Part shown: piece after piece, positions 26,416 through 32,797 of the stretch
Layout of the letters: every line of letters begins with the position of its first letter
How positions within the stretch are numbered: the stretch's first letter is position 1
DNA from: JAVBJV01 sp031555315
Lineage (GTDB): Bacteria; Pseudomonadota; Alphaproteobacteria; Acetobacterales; Acetobacteraceae
Length of the DNA: 43,213 bases
NCBI GenBank assembly: GCA_031555315.1
Contig: JAVBUO010000062.1
Location: 1-43,213 of the forward strand
Reading direction: 5' to 3'
The notes under the pieces: model-generated
Seen by the model: the letters and a program-made list of their open reading frames with translations, nothing else
Database searches by the model: none
What the model was told of the DNA's origin: nothing
Made by a program: the position numbers and the translations under genes

Positions 26416-26908
26416 ACGCATCGGCGTTTACCCGGGAACATTCGATCCCATCACCAATGGCCATATCGACATCATCAGCCGCGCGGCCCGGCTGGTTGAC
26501 CGGCTGGTGGTGGGGGTTGCGAAGAACATCGGCAAGGATCCGATCTTCCCGCTGGAGGAACGGGTCGAATTGGTGCAGGCCGAAGCGCAGGTGATCAGCA
26601 AACGGACCGGTACTCCGATCGACGTGACGGCGTTCGAGGGGTTGCTGGTCGGGTTTGCGAAATCGGTTGGCGCTGGCACCATCGTGCGCGGATTGCGCGC
26701 AGTGACCGATTTCGATTACGAGTTCCAGATGACGGGGATGAATACCCGTCTCGATCCCGCCATCGAAACCGTGTTTCTGATGGCGAGCGAGCGCCATCAG
26801 TTCATCTCGTCGCGGTTCGTGAAGGAAATCGCGAAACTCGGCGGCGATATCACGAGCTTCGTGCCGAAGCTGACGCTGGAACGCACGCTGTTGCGCGTAA
26901 GCGCTTAA
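26408..26908 (+). CDS. coaD: Pantetheine-phosphate adenylyltransferase
   Basis: Fourth step of coenzyme A synthesis (4'-phosphopantetheine + ATP to dephospho-CoA), 166 aa. The nucleotidyltransferase T/HxGH motif is TNGH (16-19) within YPGTFDPITNGHIDII. VRGLRAVTDFDYEFQMTGMN and HQFISSRFVKEIAKLGGDI are the expected later motifs. Overlaps gyrA by 8 bp; 21 bp before the cyclophilin gene. Confidence 0.97.
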   Translation: MSERIGVYPGTFDPITNGHIDIISRAARLVDRLVVGVAKNIGKDPIFPLEERVELVQAEAQVISKRTGTPIDVTAFEGLLVGFAKSVGAGTIVRGLRAVTDFDYEFQMTGMNTRLDPAIETVFLMASERHQFISSRFVKEIAKLGGDITSFVPKLTLERTLLRVSA

Positions 26909-26929
26909 CCACCAACCGAAGGGGCCAGT

Positions 26930-27499
26930 ATGCGCCGACGGACACTATTGACTGCAACTCTTGCCGCTGGAGCGATCATGGGCGAAACAACCGATGCCGA
27001 GGCCCAACAGGTTAGCCGCGATAACCTGGTATACATGGACCTGAAGGACGGCCGCGTGGAGATTGAGCTCCGCCCGGACCTGGCGCCGAAGCACGTGGAG
27101 CGGGTACGCACCCTGGTTCAGCGCGGCTTTTACGACGGCACGCCGTTTCATCGGGTGATCGAAGGTTTCATGGCCCAGGGCGGCGACCCGACGGGCACCG
27201 GCACGGGCGGTTCCGACCTGCCGAACCTGCCGGCCGAGTTCAGCCCGCCCAGCCGTGCGCGCTTCCTGCGTGGCACCGTGGGGGCGGCGCGGTCGCAGAA
27301 CCCGGATTCGGCGAACAGCCAATTCTTCATCATGTTCGCGCCTGTTTCGTCGCTGGACGGGCAGTACACGATCTGGGGCCGGGTGATCCGCGGCATGGAA
27401 TTTGTGGACCGCATCAAGCGCGGCTCCGGCCAGTCTGGTATGGTGCAGAATCCAGACCGCATCGTGCGCATGCGCATGGCGTCTGACGTACGGGAATAA
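26930..27499 (+). CDS. Secreted cyclophilin-type peptidyl-prolyl cis-trans isomerase
   Basis: 189 aa. An N-terminal signal with a twin-Arg-like start (MRRRTLLTATLAAGAI) and a probable cleavage after AEA is followed by a cyclophilin domain: GFYDGTPFHRVIEGFMAQGG (catalytic Arg in FHR), SANSQFFIMFAP and YTIWGRVIRGMEFVD. It would assist folding in the periplasm. Last gene of the ssb-gyrA-coaD run. The short distance to tRNA-Lys contains a long hairpin (27525-27559) with no T-run. Confidence 0.93.
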   Translation: MRRRTLLTATLAAGAIMGETTDAEAQQVSRDNLVYMDLKDGRVEIELRPDLAPKHVERVRTLVQRGFYDGTPFHRVIEGFMAQGGDPTGTGTGGSDLPNLPAEFSPPSRARFLRGTVGAARSQNPDSANSQFFIMFAPVSSLDGQYTIWGRVIRGMEFVDRIKRGSGQSGMVQNPDRIVRMRMASDVRE

Positions 27500-27524
27500 T
27501 CCCTCACGTTACGGCAATTGACAC

Positions 27525-27559
27525 ATGGCGGTGCAGCCGCTACCTCGGCGCACCGCCAT
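27525..27559. other. Strong hairpin between the cyclophilin gene and tRNA-Lys
   Basis: ATGGCGGTGC pairs perfectly with GCACCGCCAT, and an inner GCCG/CGGC stem is separated by one bulged A. There is no T-run, so it is a weak terminator candidate; a factor-assisted stop or processing signal before the tRNA is possible. An exact TTGACA at 27518-27523 could be the -35 for the tRNA, with no good -10. Confidence 0.45.
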
Positions 27560-27566
27560 TGTCTGT

Positions 27567-27642
27567 GAGCTCGTAGCTCAGCTGGTAGAGCACGTGACTT
27601 TTAATCATGGGGTCGAGGGTTCGAGTCCCTCCGAGCTCACCA
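27567..27642 (+). tRNA. tRNA-Lys (anticodon UUU)
   Basis: Full 76-nt cloverleaf: acceptor GAGCTCG/CGAGCTC, D-arm GCTC/GAGC, anticodon stem CGTGA/TCATG (one G-T pair) with loop CTTTTAA, T-arm GAGGG/CCCTC with TTCGAGT, discriminator A and encoded CCA. Its 3' end borders the decayed mobile element, which makes it the likely attachment site. Confidence 0.97.
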
Positions 27643-27752
27643 AAATTCCCCAGTAATTCCAATGCGTTGTTCCGTTGGTCCTGTGAGAACAGAACTGGAA
27701 CTAAGTTGGATAGTTCAAAACTGTCCAACTTTTCGCGTTCACGGCGGGTGTT

Positions 27753-27998
27753 TCAGTCGCATTTCAGGGCCTGATGCAGCGACCTGCGCGCCGCCGTGAC
27801 GGCAGTATCGATGGCGCTGTATAAAAAACAGACGGCGTATCCTTCTGGGCGTCCGATAATATCAGGACGGCTGGCTATTATCAGCAACGCATCGGCAGCG
27901 GATGCGATATCTTCCAGACGACTGTCTACACGGTCCAGATGCTTGAACAATTCTTGCGCATTTTTTCTCTCCCATTGGCTGAAATACAGTGGGCGCAT
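27753..27998 (-). CDS. Small hypothetical protein beside the integrase remnant
   Basis: 81 aa, starting at the ATG at 27998 just downstream of the integrase remnant. Visible segments: FSQWERKNAQELFKHLDRVD, SRLEDIASAADALLIIASRP, AVCFLYSAIDTAVTAARRSL. It looks like a helical protein with balanced charge and no membrane segment. The frame is intact, in contrast to the integrase. No family recognised. Confidence 0.5.
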   Translation of the reverse strand: MRPLYFSQWERKNAQELFKHLDRVDSRLEDIASAADALLIIASRPDIIGRPEGYAVCFLYSAIDTAVTAARRSLHQALKCD

Positions 27999-28006
27999 GA
28001 ACCGGT

Positions 28007-28450
28007 TTATCTCAAAACAGAAAATGTTTCTGCCGCCAGACGTTTCCTGAACGCCGCTTCGGCGAGGTTCGCGGTGCGCACCAGATAGCGCTGCAGGATC
28101 TGTTCCACGGCGGCCAGCGAATGGCCGCTGATCGAGGCGATCTCGGGGATGGTGCAGAGCCGGCTTCGGCAAGGCGCGTGACGGCCGCGTGGCGCAGCCA
28201 GAGGAATTGCAGGCCGGCCAGTTCCGGACAGGGGCAAGCCCGCATCGCTGTCGCCCATGATGGCGGCGGCGCGGATGTCGTGGAAGATGTGGCGGAAGTG
28301 ACCGCGCTTCCAGGCGCGCCCCGTCGCCTCGCAGACCAGCAGCGTGCCCCGGGGCCGTCACGGAATAGGGCGATGTCGATATCGCTGGCGGCGCAGATGC
28401 GCTCGACCATCGCGCGGGGAGGTTTGCGGCATGGTGCCGCAAACTCTGCC
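28007..28450 (-). pseudogene. Tyrosine recombinase/phage integrase remnant
   Basis: C-terminal catalytic part of a phage-type integrase in broken frames. One frame gives KRGHFRHIFHDIRAAA, a second LQFLWLRHAAVTRLAEAG, and the first again TIPEIASISGHSLAAVEQI followed by LQRYLVRTANLAEAAFRK. Family members read through all three without a break, so two compensating frameshifts lie near 28225 and 28165. The catalytic His (SGH) and Tyr (RYL) remain; the HxxR box is altered to WLRH. The 5' half is not recognisable. Its place next to tRNA-Lys fits site-specific integration there. Confidence 0.75.
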
Positions 28451-28787
28451 ATACCGCCGCAACTCGCCGGCGTTGCGTTCGATCGGGCGCGATAAATCAT
28501 GTGTTCGCTCAAAGCCCAGCACTTCGGCCAGCCGCGAATGGGCGTGCAGGGCAAGGTGGCGTGGATGCGGGCGCCGATCTGGCGGTCGGTTGGTACGGTG
28601 CACGCGATCCGGACGCGCGGTGGTGTGGTTGGTCGTGGCGGCCTCCCAATGGAGGGGGGCATATGCATTCTTGCTGCTATGCAATGCGCAAATACAATTA
28701 TGCAAATTGGGCTATTGGGGAGGTGTCTTCCCTTTCCGCTCAACCCGTTACAACATCGGGTATATTCAACCGACGGTGTGGCGATTC

Positions 28788-29153
28788 ATGCGTTGGAAAC
28801 CCTGGCTGCTTTTCCTGCTCATTCTCGTGCTGGTGGTGCTTGTCGCGCTGTCCGACCGGCAGAACACAGGGGGCGGCGATTACCGAAGCCCGGCTCCGCC
28901 GCAGAGAGTAGAGAACAATTTTATCGTGGTTCCACCGCAGGATGCCGCCACACAGGCAGCACCGGTTTCGGCAACGTCGCAGAGAACCGGAGCGAGATCT
29001 TCGCCTGCACCCGCGCGAGCCCCGCGTCGTGTGCCGCCCGCGCCCAATTACAGCGGTGGATGCAGTTGCAGTTCGGGGAATTACTGCACCGGGCCGCGCG
29101 GCGGGCGTTATTGCATTACGGCGAGTGGCAATAAGCGTTACCTGCGGCGGTGA
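28788..29153 (+). CDS. Membrane-anchored protein with PBCV-type basic adaptor tail
   Basis: 121 aa. The N-terminal anchor (PWLLFLLILVLVVLVALSD) is followed by a Pro/Ala/Ser-rich linker and a C-terminal motif with five cysteines: GCSCSSGNYC (91-100), then TGPRGGRYCITASGNKRYL. The TGPRGG-Y-I-SGNK-Y pattern corresponds to the small PBCV-specific basic adaptor domain (PF08789) as I know it; the N-terminal Cys cluster next to it is unusual. The protein probably sits in the inner membrane with the tail outside. Function unknown. A terminator follows at 29175-29207. The 290 bp before it hold no other gene I can support. Confidence 0.65.
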   Translation: MRWKPWLLFLLILVLVVLVALSDRQNTGGGDYRSPAPPQRVENNFIVVPPQDAATQAAPVSATSQRTGARSSPAPARAPRRVPPAPNYSGGCSCSSGNYCTGPRGGRYCITASGNKRYLRR

Positions 29154-29174
29154 AGGGTGGGACGGTTGATAGCA

Positions 29175-29207
29175 AAACGGCGGGCTGTTGGCCCGCCGTT
29201 TGTTTTT
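29175..29207. terminator. Intrinsic terminator shared by convergent genes
   Basis: AAACGGCGGGC, loop TGTTG, GCCCGCCGTTT, then GTTTTT on the plus strand and a TTTTGC tail on the minus strand. It ends the PBCV-adaptor gene and lies 22 bp after the stop of the double-glycine peptide operon. Confidence 0.9.
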
Positions 29208-29228
29208 CGCGTGGTAAAATTAGATTTA

Positions 29229-29369
29229 TTACCACCGCCGCAACAGATATCTTGGCCTTCCAGCTAAGCGTTTCAGTGTATTTTTTATTTCTTCCCAATC
29301 AATATTCGCGCCCCCACTGACATTGACCAATTCGTCTTCGTGCAGTTCGGTTAGTATATTTTCAGACAT
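29229..29369 (-). CDS. Double-glycine-leader peptide 1 (bacteriocin/microcin-like)
   Basis: 46 aa, ATG at 29369 with GGAG four bases upstream. The 20-residue leader contains LTELHEDELVNVSGG. Hydrophobic residues at -12 (L), -7 (L) and -4 (V) before Gly-Gly are the classic pattern cut by C39-peptidase ABC exporters. The predicted 26-residue core (begins ANIDWEEIKN, ends PRYLLRRW) has 7 basic against 3 acidic residues and no cysteine. It is therefore an unmodified class-II-like or microcin-like candidate rather than a lanthipeptide. The leader is nearly identical to that of peptide 2 upstream. No exporter or immunity gene was recognised in this window. Confidence 0.75.
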   Translation of the reverse strand: MSENILTELHEDELVNVSGGANIDWEEIKNTLKRLAGRPRYLLRRW

Positions 29370-29440
29370 GGTGCTCCAATCCTTCAGCAGTATAAAATAT
29401 CCAGCGTATAATGCGTAATTTTTTACCGCACTATTAAAAT

Positions 29441-29602
29441 TCAATGTCCGCGAGCGGATCTCCATTTGGCCAAGGCTTCAAGCAGGCGCTCAATCTGCTT
29501 GGGCGTAAACGGGCGGGGGGCGGGCCAAGGCAAAATCGAGCGGCCACCGCTGACATCAGCCAGTTCATCTTCATGCAGTTCTGTCAGTGTAATTTTAGAC
29601 AT
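29441..29602 (-). CDS. Double-glycine-leader peptide 2 (bacteriocin/microcin-like, Pro-rich core)
   Basis: 53 aa, ATG at 29602 with AAGGAG nine bases upstream. The 20-residue leader contains LTELHEDELADVSGG, sharing LTELHEDEL and VSGG with peptide 1. The predicted 33-residue core starts RSILPWPAPRPFTP, rich in Pro and Trp, and continues as a basic amphipathic helix (KQIERLLEALAKWRSARGH). First gene of the two-peptide unit; 71 bp separate it from peptide 1. A near-consensus promoter lies 47-76 bp upstream. Whether the two peptides act as a pair or are independent is unknown. Confidence 0.78.
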   Translation of the reverse strand: MSKITLTELHEDELADVSGGRSILPWPAPRPFTPKQIERLLEALAKWRSARGH

Positions 29603-29648
29603 AGCATTCTGCTCCTTGAAAAAAATGATACAAAAATCAAGCGGCAGG

Positions 29649-29678
29649 ATTATGATTTGGATGACCAAAAATCGTCAA
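29649..29678 (-). promoter_or_regulatory. Sigma-70 promoter of the double-glycine peptide operon
   Basis: Minus strand TTGACG (29678-29673), 18 bp, CATAAT (29654-29649): five of six matches in both boxes. This gives a leader of about 40 bases before peptide 2. The sequence around it is strikingly AT-rich (about 29600-29790). Confidence 0.65.
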
Positions 29679-29793
29679 TACAAAAAAATCGTTCTATAGA
29701 TAAATTATAAATATTATTACTTTTTATTATGCGAATAATATGGGAAACTCGTCGATTTATTGTCGAGAGTGGCGGGATAATACGATCATACTC

Positions 29794-30024
29794 CTAATCC
29801 AGACCTGGTCGCTGGATACTCGGAAGGAAATATGGGGGTATCTTGCCGCGTGCGGGCAATGTTTCGAACTTATAAGTTGATGACTGGATGGGGCTGATTC
29901 CGATGCCTAGAAAGCAGGAAGCGGCGGCGGTCGAGTTTAATCCGGCCTTGACCGACAGGTGCTTGGCGTTCAGGTCCTGCTTGTTCATGCGGCGATACAT
30001 CTGGCCGCCTAAGTGCTGGCTCAT
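29794..30024 (-). pseudogene. Remnant of a phage-type HTH regulator (XRE-like)
   Basis: The open frame of 76 codons starts MSQHLGGQMYRRMNKQDLNA and continues KHLSVKAGLNSTA, which matches the first helices of short Cro/CI-like regulators. The recognition helix and the rest no longer follow the family; the downstream frame (SSTYKFETLPA) only partly resembles it. I read this as a decayed repressor. It faces another regulator remnant on the plus strand. Confidence 0.4.
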
Positions 30025-30037
30025 GTGGGCCTTATCC

Positions 30038-30240
30038 CACCAAGATATTCTTGCCGAGATCAATGCGTTCCTGGCCCGACAAAGGATGGCCGACAGCACG
30101 TTTGGACGGCTGGCCGTGAACGACGGGAAGTTTCTGCGCCGCATCCGGTCTGGTGGGCCATGTGACTGGAGACTGTCGCACGCGTGCGGACATTCATGCT
30201 GCGCGTGAAGCGTCGGGAAAGGCGCAGGCATGAGCGGTAT
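30038..30240 (+). pseudogene. Remnant of a small alphaproteobacterial/phage regulator-like gene
   Basis: One frame reads HQDILAEINAFLARQRMADS then TFGRLAVNDGKFLRRIRSGG. After that the similarity continues only in other frames (HVT, then ETVARVRTFMLRVKRRERR from about 30163). The pattern (helix-FLA...FGRLA.ND..F...L..G...T...RV..FM) is one I know from short conserved proteins of this group. At least two frameshifts are needed, so the gene is broken. Confidence 0.45.
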
Positions 30241-30307
30241 CTCTGCATGCATAGCGCCCTCTGTCCACTCCGCCAGGTGGGCAGATATGGGCGCGATCCG
30301 CCAAGCT

Positions 30308-30466
30308 CTACAGCCACGGGTTGCGTGGTTCTTCTTCGGCTTTTGGCGGTGGCAGGCTTCTGCGGGCGATGCGGTCGGCCCGGTTCCTCGTCGCTTTCAG
30401 GCTGCGCACGACAAGCACCAGCGACCCGATCAGCAAGATCAGCGATACAAGTATGTGGGGCGGCAC
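30308..30466 (-). CDS. 52-aa single-pass membrane protein
   Basis: GTG start at 30466 with GAGGTG eight bases upstream. A short N-terminus leads into one membrane segment (HILVSLILLIGSLVLVV), then a basic stretch (RSLKATRNRADRIARRSL) and a Pro/Glu-rich end (PPPKAEEEPRNPWL). This is a typical small membrane protein with a cytoplasmic basic flank. It follows the 40-aa frame by three bases. No family recognised; a phage lysis or exclusion role is possible but unsupported. Confidence 0.5.
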   Translation of the reverse strand: MPPHILVSLILLIGSLVLVVRSLKATRNRADRIARRSLPPPKAEEEPRNPWL

Positions 30467-30469
30467 GGC

Positions 30470-30592
30470 TCAACACCTCGTCGGTTGTGCACCCGCCGCA
30501 GCCGCCTTGGCTTTGGTCAGGCGGTTGATGGCGTTCAGGTGCAGGGATCGGCGGAAACGATGTGCAGGACGATATAGTGGATGCCGGATCAC
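30470..30592 (-). CDS. 40-aa basic small protein, overlapping the lipoprotein stop
   Basis: GTG start sharing bases with the lipoprotein TGA (GTGA junction), which suggests translational coupling. The sequence is strongly basic (HPLYRPAHRFRRSLHLNAIN, then RLTKAKAAAAGAQPTRC). No domain recognised. Support comes mainly from its position between two other frames with tight junctions. Confidence 0.4.
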   Translation of the reverse strand: MIRHPLYRPAHRFRRSLHLNAINRLTKAKAAAAGAQPTRC

Positions 30593-31077
30593 CGTTTAGT
30601 CCGAGGTTTCTGGGCGGCAGACCCCACTTGCGCCAGCACTCGGCTGACTGTTCCGCGCAAGAAAGCGCAGGCGCCTTCCGGTGCGTCAGCAAAGGCCGCG
30701 CGCCCGGCGGCGATACCGGCCTTCAGGGTGTCGGGCGCTATGGAACGCGGCACTGCGGCGTCGACACGCGCCACATCCACGTCAGACATGCCGCACGCCA
30801 GCATGGCGCCAAAAAATGCAGCATGGCCGCGGTCGCCGCCCCGCGCGAGTGGGCTGAATCTGCGCTGCCAATCCAGTGCGTTCGCGGACACTATTTCTAT
30901 AATGCAGCGGTCGCGGGCCTCGACGTTCTGGCCGTGTTCCTGTTCGCACCGCTGCAACTGCGCAGGCGACGCAAAGACGCGGTTGGTCTCGGTCGCCTGT
31001 TGATTCTGCTGCGCGGCGGCGGAGGCAATGCAGCCGGTCAGGCCCAGAAATGCGGCCATCAAACCTGTTCTCTTCAC
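30589..31077 (-). CDS. Putative lipoprotein
   Basis: 162 aa if the GTG at 31077 is used (GGGAA upstream). A short basic n-region, LMAAFLGLTGC with lipobox LTGC, then a Gln-rich linker (ASAAAQQNQQATE) precede a soluble domain with four further cysteines (LQRCEQEHGQNVEARDRC; LACGMSDVDVARVD; GACAFLRGTVSRVLAQVG). It would be attached to a membrane facing the periplasm. First of three tightly linked small genes on the minus strand. I cannot name a family. Confidence 0.65.
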   Translation of the reverse strand: MKRTGLMAAFLGLTGCIASAAAQQNQQATETNRVFASPAQLQRCEQEHGQNVEARDRCIIEIVSANALDWQRRFSPLARGGDRGHAAFFGAMLACGMSDVDVARVDAAVPRSIAPDTLKAGIAAGRAAFADAPEGACAFLRGTVSRVLAQVGSAAQKPRTKR

Positions 31078-31165
31078 GACAATTTCCCAAAATTGAAATA
31101 ATCCGCAATGTGCCGTGCGTTGCGGGAAGGTGCAACCAGAAGGGGCATCAGCGTGAACGATCGAG

Positions 31166-31573
31166 GTGCGCATCGTCTCTGGCGAGGCGGTGCGCCATAT
31201 CCTGAATGGTCATGGGCCGGATGCGCAGCTCCGGCCGGGCGAAGGCCCGATAACGCCGCAGATGATCGCGCGTTACCCGGAGCTGATCCGCACGCCGGTC
31301 GATGTGGCGCCGACCGTCACCGCCCGGGGGCTGCCGTCGGCCACCTATCTGCTGCGCGATGTGGATAGCAGTTTGGTGGTGGTGGAAGAACTGCCGCGGC
31401 GGGTGGGCGTGATGGCGCTGCGCACCATGTTCCGCATGCCGCGCAACTCTGGGGTGGCACCAGAGTGTGGCAGGTGCTGGGCGTCAAATTTCGCGTGGTG
31501 GGAGGGATGGACCAGGCGTCCCCGAGCTCTACGTCCGGAACGACCGCCGCTTTCAGGGGCGCGCTCGATGTAA
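31166..31573 (+). pseudogene. PBECR-like nuclease domain fragment (phage MuF-associated)
   Basis: Open frame from a GTG, 135 codons. The first 95 codons read EAVRHILNGHGPDAQL, then GEGPITPQMIARYPELIRTP, TYLLRDVDSSLVVVEELP and MALRTMFRMP. This order (HxxxxHG, ITP..I..YP..I..P, a strand pair ending in VVEE, then TMFR) is how I know the phage-Barnase-EndoU-ColicinE5/D-RelE-like (PBECR) domains at the ends of phage MuF head proteins. Upstream there is a stop right before it and no MuF domain; downstream the frame turns into unrelated sequence. A broken phage gene is the best reading; a small free-standing toxin is less likely. Confidence 0.45.
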
Positions 31574-31641
31574 CCGCGCCTGATCCGGACCAGACATCCC
31601 CGAGTATTACGTCCAAGACGGGCGCCTTTTTCACGGGCGGA
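31510..31641 (+). repeat. Imperfect direct repeat, 78-bp period
   Basis: Two related copies, one starting at 31510 and the other at 31588, both beginning GACCAG....CCCCGAG and continuing with TACGTCC. Copy 2 in one frame reads EYYVQDGRLFHGRTK then stop; copy 1 in the same relative frame reads ELYVRNDRRFQGRAR. A duplicated gene end that has since decayed. Confidence 0.5.
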
Positions 31642-31690
31642 CTAAATGACGCTGGTCCAGGTCCGAGTATAGCGCGGGCGGCGGGCGGTT

Positions 31691-31942
31691 TCCATTTTTT
31701 TCCCCGACGACGTGCCGGCCGATTTCAGCCGTGCGGCGCAGCCCGATGCGCCGGTTGTGTCGCCGGGCGAGGCGCGCGCCGCGGCGCAGGGCATCGACGC
31801 CGGCGATGCGGCGGCGCTTGATGCGCAGGTGGCGCAACTGGCGGCGGACGGGCGGCTGCCGCCCGATCTGCTGGGCGAATACCGGGCGGCGGTGGAAGCG
31901 GATGCGCGCGCGCGCGCGCAACACGCGGCCGATGCCTGGTAG
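31691..31942 (+). pseudogene. Phage protein C-terminal fragment
   Basis: Without an obvious start, the frame reads SIFFPDDVPADFSRAAQPDA, then a helical Ala/Asp-rich end (EARAAAQGIDAGDAAALDAQ, LGEYRAAVEADARARAQHAA) and a stop. It looks like the tail of a large phage structural protein whose body is missing, possibly the same gene as the PBECR-like fragment. Confidence 0.35.
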
Positions 31943-31970
31943 CGGCCTGTATCCTGAGGAGGATCGGCAT

Positions 31971-32240
31971 ATGAGCCTGGCCGGATGCGTCGCGGCGATC
32001 CGTGCCGCCAGCGGGAATACGCTGAGCGAGGCCGAGGCGCGGCGCCTCTGGTCGGCACGGTCGGGCGAAGAAGGAAGATGTGGGGGCGTGGTGTCGGGCG
32101 CAGAACTATACGCCAGCGCAGGAAATCACCTGCCGCAAGGAAGCAGGTCCAACGGGCACGCCGTCACCCCCCGGAGGTTCAAACACAACGCGCCGCTCCA
32201 GCGCGCGGGCGGTGAATATGGGCCCGTTCCCGGCTCACGC
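31971..32240 (+). pseudogene. Start of a phage gene, frame broken
   Basis: An ATG at 31971 with GAGGAGG upstream begins SLAGCVAAIRAASGNTLSEA then EARRLW, a typical N-terminus of small phage-associated proteins. After about 30 codons the frame loses its coding character, with fragments in the other frames. I take this as a truncated and frameshifted gene. Confidence 0.35.
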
Positions 32241-32405
32241 AGCTTTGCTGTGCGGGCCGCTCATCGGAGTGAAGCCTCTGCCGTAAAAACCCAGAAGCTC
32301 GTCCCGATTTTTGAAGTTGGCATCGATAACATGGCGCGCATAGAGCGCCCGTTCGAATGCGAGGACTTCCTTGGTGGCGAAGATGGATGCGGGTGCGTCG
32401 GACAT
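32235..32405 (-). CDS. Possible small protein, 56 aa
   Basis: ATG at 32405 with GAGAAC upstream. Visible: SIFATKEVLAFERALYARHV, then FKNRDELLGFYGRGFTPMS. No signal, membrane segment or double-glycine motif. It sits in decayed phage DNA, so it may be a fragment. The next 390 bp (32406-32797) show only an unstarted plus-strand frame with LEEAELFDRTEDGAIRLKSK, probably another gene scrap. Confidence 0.35.
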   Translation of the reverse strand: MSDAPASIFATKEVLAFERALYARHVIDANFKNRDELLGFYGRGFTPMSGPHSKAA

Positions 32406-32797
32406 GTGTTCTCTATTTTTTGTTGTTATAAGATAAGGATGCCACAATCAGAACGCGTATCTAAATACACAATTTGGTTAGCGGCCTTCTGGCGAGAACT
32501 ATGGTTCTGGCATGCAGTTATGCCAACTGTGGTTCACAGTTCGGTTATTGCCCGCATCGCCCATATCTGCACCGATCTAAACGTGGGAGTGCGCCATGAT
32601 CGAGAAAATACGTTGGCTTACATTCTGGGCCGTTGACTGACAAAGCGACGAAGGGGCGCTGGCCGGGTTGGAGGAGGCCGAGCTGTTCGACCGCACGGAG
32701 GATGGCGCGATCCGCCTGAAGTCAAAACATGCGCTCGATCCCGGCTGGCAGATGGGCCTGCAGTGCCGGCGCCAGGACCATCTGCAAGGCGAGCATA

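Larger units (their letters stand above)
27643..32797. mobile_element. Decayed prophage-like element next to tRNA-Lys
   Basis: Inferred extent. The stretch starts directly after tRNA-Lys and contains a frameshifted tyrosine-integrase end, remnants of two divergent phage-type regulators, and phage head-gene scraps with a PBECR-like domain. Coding density is low and several frames are broken, unlike the compact genes on both sides. Short intact genes within it (double-glycine peptides, lipoprotein operon, PBCV-adaptor protein) look like cargo. The right end is set where the chemoreceptor gene begins. I did not find a clear repeat of the tRNA 3' end by eye. Confidence 0.6.

Noticed and set aside
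29229..29602. Lanthipeptide or other Cys-modified RiPP reading of the two peptides
   Set aside because: No cysteine in either core and no modification enzyme in the window; the leader fits a plain double-glycine export signal better.
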